From: 0-14-3-00-62-12 sp034440555
GTDB lineage: Bacteria > Pseudomonadota > Gammaproteobacteria > Xanthomonadales > Ahniellaceae
Reading direction: 5' to 3'
DNA length: 8,753 nucleotides
NCBI GenBank assembly: GCA_034440555.1
Contig: JAWXCG010000234.1
Coordinates: forward strand, 1 to 8,753
In this document: positions 5,311-8,753 of the stretch, one piece after another
How positions within the stretch are numbered: the stretch's first letter is position 1
How the letters are laid out: every line of letters starts with the position of its first letter
Notes under the pieces: model-generated
Databases searched by the model: none
Told to the model about the DNA's origin: nothing
Seen by the model: only the letters and a program-made list of their open reading frames with translations
Translations under genes and position numbers: made by a program

Positions 5311-7179
5311 TTAGCCGTGCGCGCCTTCACTGATGAGTAATACCTCGATCCAGCGCAGGTCGCCGCTGCGAATTCGCAGGGTGCCGGCGCCGCGTCCGGG
5401 CACTCTGAAGAACCAAGTAGCGGCGGACCGTGCCAGGGGCGTTACGCGTTGACCGTCGAGCATCAGCTCAGGCGCCTCGAGGCCATTGAACACCACACGC
5501 AAATTGCTCACCGCGATCACACCCGCACTGGGTGCAGCAAGAGCGAGAGACAGTTCCTGGTCTGCCTGCTGTGTCAGCGGCCAGGGCGGATACGCGCGTA
5601 CCAAATCGTCTGTTTGTGATTGTGCGCTGTGTACTATCGCCGCCACCTGCACGCGACCCATGCCACCGAAGGTCTGCTGCGGCATCAGGCCTGCGGCGCG
5701 CAATGCGAACATCGGATACAGCGCGACAGCTTCTCCCTGGTCGCCGCCCAGCTGCCAGTGTCGATCGTCGGCGCAGTGCAGCGCGCGCAGCGAGCCCTGG
5801 GTCATGCGCAGCATCGCCGCGCCATCGCCATGCAGACTCATGTCATGCGACTGCGCGCATAGCCAGCGCACCCATTGTTCCTGGCCGGCCACTGGATAGG
5901 CAGCGTTGGGCACGCTCGCATCGATCTGCTTATTGCGATCCGCATAATTGCCGACGACCCGGTACGGGACCTTGACCCAGGCCTCAGCGGCCCCGTTCCA
6001 TCGACTGCCGGCAAACACCAGAAACAGGCCGGCGACGAGCGCCAGCAAAGACGCGTCGGCGACGCCGCGACGCCGCGTCGGCACAAATTCCAACGCCGAT
6101 TGCCAACCAAGAGTCAGCAGCGCTGCCAAACCTGGGGTCAATGCGTACACCATCCAGTAGGGCACCTCCGGGCGCAGCCAGAGTACAAACAGAGATCCAG
6201 CGATGACCGCCACCACGACGAACGCCCGAAACCGCAACGGCTTGCGCAAAGAGAACATTCCGCACAATGCCAACAACCAGGGCACAGCAAGGAGCAGCAC
6301 CGCAGCGGCGCGCAGCGTCACCGACTCTGGCAGAAACTGCCCCGCCATCCGCTTGCCGTCCACCGCGATCAAAGCGCTGAGGAATGGCTGCAGTCGCGAC
6401 CAAGGCGATGGTGCATCACGCGTTGTGACGAAGTCGCGGGTGCCGGTCAACATCGGCCAGCCAGTTCGCGCCTCATCGATCAGCATAGGCACGAACGGCA
6501 GCAAAAACGACGCGAGGGCCAGCGCCAGGTGCAGCCATAGCGTCGATCCGAACGATCCGCGTCTTGACCACAGCGCCGGCAGCAGCAGCCACCCCCAGAA
6601 CAAGCTGGTTGGGTGCGCGTGCACACTCAGCGAAAACAATAGCGCCGCAGCAACCAGCGATCCCGCACCCGCGCCGCGCGACCAGCGCAACAACCACAGG
6701 GCGTAACCGAGCAGACAGGTTGCGGCCAGATTGGTGTGCGAAGTCACCAGCCATTCAAACATCCACCACCCCGGCATCGCGATCGCCAGAAGACCCAGTC
6801 GCGCGGTCCGCGGTCCACCAAATTCCGCGCCCAATCGATAAGCCAACGGGAATTTCAATCCGGCAAGGAACGCAACCAACACCGCCGCAAGCGCAGCGCT
6901 ATGCGTCAACCACAGTGGCAATGCCAGCAAGTAGTACCAGATCGGACCCAAGGTCCAGGTCGTGTACAGCTCCGGTCCGCGCAGCGGAAACTCCACGCCG
7001 CGCACGATGTCCCATGCGGCGATCAGGTCGCGGGCGGTGTCGGTGGCGATGGTGGTATGTGCGCCGGCCAGGACGTAAACCAGATAAAACGCGAACACCC
7101 ATATCCAGTCGAGGCGCGTTAGCGCCGCGGTCACGTTGTCGACCGCGCCGCGCTGCGGGCGCGGCGGCGCCGCGTTCAT
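5311..7179 (-). CDS. Polytopic membrane protein, probable GT-C-type glycosyltransferase
   Basis: This is a 622-residue protein of unassigned specific function. About 11-12 hydrophobic helices fall between residues 24 and 391 (for example 24-40, 75-90, 94-110, 148-165, 173-189, 214-233, 290-310, 316-336, 343-360, 375-391). A mainly soluble C-terminal region of about 230 residues follows, presumably periplasmic. After the first helix a loop reads 'TTIATDTARDLIAAWDIVRG', with Asp47 and an Asp-x-x-Arg-Asp pattern. It resembles the first periplasmic loop of GT-C enzymes such as ArnT and PMT, where an acidic residue is catalytic. Such enzymes move sugars from polyprenyl-phosphate carriers onto lipids, proteins or glycans. 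The ATG overlaps the mnmG stop (ATGA, 7179-7176), suggesting translational coupling. Family membership is inferred from topology and one motif; it could be another large inner-membrane protein. Confidence 0.72.
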   Translation of the reverse strand: MNAAPPRPQRGAVDNVTAALTRLDWIWVFAFYLVYVLAGAHTTIATDTARDLIAAWDIVRGVEFPLRGPELYTTWTLGPIWYYLLALPLWLTHSAALAAVLVAFLAGLKFPLAYRLGAEFGGPRTARLGLLAIAMPGWWMFEWLVTSHTNLAATCLLGYALWLLRWSRGAGAGSLVAAALLFSLSVHAHPTSLFWGWLLLPALWSRRGSFGSTLWLHLALALASFLLPFVPMLIDEARTGWPMLTGTRDFVTTRDAPSPWSRLQPFLSALIAVDGKRMAGQFLPESVTLRAAAVLLLAVPWLLALCGMFSLRKPLRFRAFVVVAVIAGSLFVLWLRPEVPYWMVYALTPGLAALLTLGWQSALEFVPTRRRGVADASLLALVAGLFLVFAGSRWNGAAEAWVKVPYRVVGNYADRNKQIDASVPNAAYPVAGQEQWVRWLCAQSHDMSLHGDGAAMLRMTQGSLRALHCADDRHWQLGGDQGEAVALYPMFALRAAGLMPQQTFGGMGRVQVAAIVHSAQSQTDDLVRAYPPWPLTQQADQELSLALAAPSAGVIAVSNLRVVFNGLEAPELMLDGQRVTPLARSAATWFFRVPGRGAGTLRIRSGDLRWIEVLLISEGAHG

Positions 7180-8753
7180 GCTGCCACGCGACCCTGATGA
7201 CGCCGCAGGTGCACGAGCAACAACGAGATTGCCGCCGGTGTCACGCCGGCAATGCGCGTTGCCTGTCCCAGCGTCTGTGGACGCACGCGCGCAAGTTTTT
7301 GTGCCACTTCGGCAGACAGGCCCGACACCTGTGCAAAGTCAAATCCGCTGGGGAACTCCAGCGACTCGTGGCGACGCAGTCGATCGATTTCGTCCTGTTG
7401 TCGATCCAGATAACCGGCATAGCGGGTCTGCACTTCGACCTGTGCGGCAACGCTGGGGTCGGCAACGCCCGGACCAATACCGGTCACTCGCATCACGCGC
7501 GCGTAGTCAAGTTCGGGTCGGCGCAGCAGTTCCTGTGCCGAGGTCTCGCGGGACAGCGTGATGCCGAGCGTGCTTTCAATCTCGCGTCCAAGTGCATTGC
7601 CCGGCGCCGCCCAGATGGACTTGAGCCGCGCCGACTCACGTTCGATGGCTTCGCGCTTCACACAGAACGCCTGCCAGCGATGGTCATCGATCAGTCCGCG
7701 CGCGCGACCCAGTTCGGTCAGGCGCAGATCGGCGTTGTCCTCGCGCAAATGCAAACGGTACTCGGCGCGCGAAGTAAACATGCGATAAGGCTCAGTGGTG
7801 CCATTGCTAATCAGATCATCGATCAGCACGCCGACGTAGGCCTCGTCACGGCGTGGCGTCCACGGGTCGCGACCCAGACTCTGCAACGCAGCGTTCATGC
7901 CCGCGATCAGTCCCTGAGCGGCGGCTTCCTCATAGCCGGTGGTGCCATTGATCTGGCCAGCAAAGAACAGACCCGCTATGGCCTTGGTCTCCAGCGAGGC
8001 CTTCAAACCGCGAGGGTCGAAATAGTCGTACTCGATCGCATAGCCGGGCCGGGTGATATGCGCGTTCTCGAACCCCTTGATCGAGCGCACCAATGCCAGC
8101 TGCAGATCAAATGGCAGCGAGGTCGAGATGCCATTGGGATAGACCTCGAAGGTATTCAGCCCTTCGGGCTCGATGAAGATCTGATGCGAATCACGGTCGG
8201 CAAAACGCACTACTTTGTCTTCGATCGAAGGACAGTAGCGCGGGCCGACACCCTCGATCTTTCCCGTGTACAACGGCGACCGGTCCAATCCCGAGCGAAT
8301 GATGTCATGCGTGTGCGCGCTGGTGTGGGTGATGAAGCAGCTGACCTGACGCGGATGTTCTTCAACAGACCCCAGAAACGAGAATACCGGCATCGGCACA
8401 TCGCCCGGCTGATCTTGCAGTCCTCGGTAATCAATGCTGCGCCCATCAATGCGCGGCGGCGTTCCGGTCTTCAGACGATCTACCGTGATGGGCAGTTCGC
8501 GCAGGCGCGCTGCCAATGTTTGCGCAGGTGGATCCCCAGCACGGCCGCCGACATAGTTGGCAAAGCCGATGTGAATCTTGCCGGCGAGAAACGTGCCCGC
8601 GGTCAACACAATGCTGCGGGCGCGAAAGCACAACCCCATTTGCGTGACCACGCCAACGACACGATCACCTTCAAGCATCAAGTCATCGACCGCCTGCTGG
8701 AACAGCACCAGATTGGATGTGTTTTCCAATATCGAGCGAATCGTCGCTTTGTA
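7176..8753 (-). CDS. mnmG: tRNA uridine-5-carboxymethylaminomethyl modification enzyme MnmG, C-terminal 525 residues
   Basis: The visible part begins 'YKATIRSILENTSNLVLFQQ' and lines up with E. coli MnmG from about residue 100, so roughly the first hundred residues, including the FAD dinucleotide motif, lie beyond the right edge. MnmG, with the GTPase MnmE, installs the carboxymethylaminomethyl group on U34 of certain tRNAs using FAD and a folate-derived carbon. Conserved blocks in visible numbering are GGRAGDPP (69-76), 'LKTGTPPRIDGRSIDY', 'LDRSPLYTGKIEGVGPRYCP' with the conserved Cys174, 'GQINGTTGYEEAAAQG' (266-281) and 'SRAEYRLHLREDNADLRLTE'. The helical C-terminal domain that contacts MnmE and tRNA is complete and ends at TGA 7178-7176. 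In E. coli mnmG is followed by rsmG; here a membrane protein gene follows with a 4-base overlap. Confidence 0.97.
   Translation of the reverse strand, partial: YKATIRSILENTSNLVLFQQAVDDLMLEGDRVVGVVTQMGLCFRARSIVLTAGTFLAGKIHIGFANYVGGRAGDPPAQTLAARLRELPITVDRLKTGTPPRIDGRSIDYRGLQDQPGDVPMPVFSFLGSVEEHPRQVSCFITHTSAHTHDIIRSGLDRSPLYTGKIEGVGPRYCPSIEDKVVRFADRDSHQIFIEPEGLNTFEVYPNGISTSLPFDLQLALVRSIKGFENAHITRPGYAIEYDYFDPRGLKASLETKAIAGLFFAGQINGTTGYEEAAAQGLIAGMNAALQSLGRDPWTPRRDEAYVGVLIDDLISNGTTEPYRMFTSRAEYRLHLREDNADLRLTELGRARGLIDDHRWQAFCVKREAIERESARLKSIWAAPGNALGREIESTLGITLSRETSAQELLRRPELDYARVMRVTGIGPGVADPSVAAQVEVQTRYAGYLDRQQDEIDRLRRHESLEFPSGFDFAQVSGLSAEVAQKLARVRPQTLGQATRIAGVTPAAISLLLVHLRRHQGRVAA

Noticed and set aside
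5190..5330. N-terminal extension of the cytochrome (47 extra residues)
   Set aside because: The GTG at 5189 has a good AAGGA site and is followed at once by the membrane helix; the extension covers the promoter-like palindrome and looks non-coding.
6050..6085. Short repeated CGCGTCGGC/GACGCCGCG units
   Set aside because: They lie in codons for an Arg-rich cytoplasmic loop of the membrane protein and look like codon bias rather than a site.
5875..6540. 221-residue plus-strand frame inside the membrane-protein gene
   Set aside because: Its Gln/Arg/His-rich composition is typical of the antisense of a hydrophobic gene; there is no domain and no ribosome binding site seen.

Overview
The window comes from a GC-rich proteobacterial chromosome, most likely a gammaproteobacterium of the Xanthomonadales (Lysobacterales) type. 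This rests on recognising protein families (malate synthase A with a divergent LysR regulator, a Bcp peroxiredoxin, a cytochrome c5 relative, MnmG) and on a GC-flanked TACAAT promoter element. It does not rest on a database search. No tRNA, rRNA, CRISPR array, insertion sequence or phage gene was seen; this is mostly housekeeping DNA with a few unusual proteins.

Layout, left to right. Positions 1-154 (minus) hold the first 51 codons of malate synthase A (aceB), which runs off the left edge. Positions 155-342 are a divergent control region with a TTGACA -35 element and overlapping inverted repeats. Positions 343-1365 (plus) encode a LysR-type regulator, probably of the glyoxylate-shunt gene(s). 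Every gene to the right lies on the minus strand. Positions 1389-2510 encode a Bcp/PrxQ peroxiredoxin with a 214-residue lysine/alanine/proline tail resembling the C-terminus of histone H1. Positions 2699-4603 encode a predicted lipoprotein nuclease of the ExeM/NucH type (OB-fold region plus endonuclease/exonuclease/phosphatase domain). Positions 4674-5189 encode a small membrane-anchored c-type cytochrome. Positions 5311-7179 encode a polytopic membrane protein with a GT-C glycosyltransferase-like layout. Positions 7176-8753 encode MnmG, whose first ~100 residues lie beyond the right edge.

How the genes relate. The mnmG and membrane-protein genes overlap by ATGA and are probably cotranscribed and translationally coupled. 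The cytochrome gene probably has its own promoter, where a TACAAT box sits inside a perfect GCGCGC inverted repeat. The nuclease and bcp genes are separated from their neighbours by 70-190 bases and may be independent units. The LysR gene and aceB form a classic divergent regulator/target pair.

The most unusual item is the peroxiredoxin with a histone-like tail: a thiol peroxidase that may sit on nucleic acid or another polyanion. I see no convincing evidence of a wholly new multi-gene system in this window.
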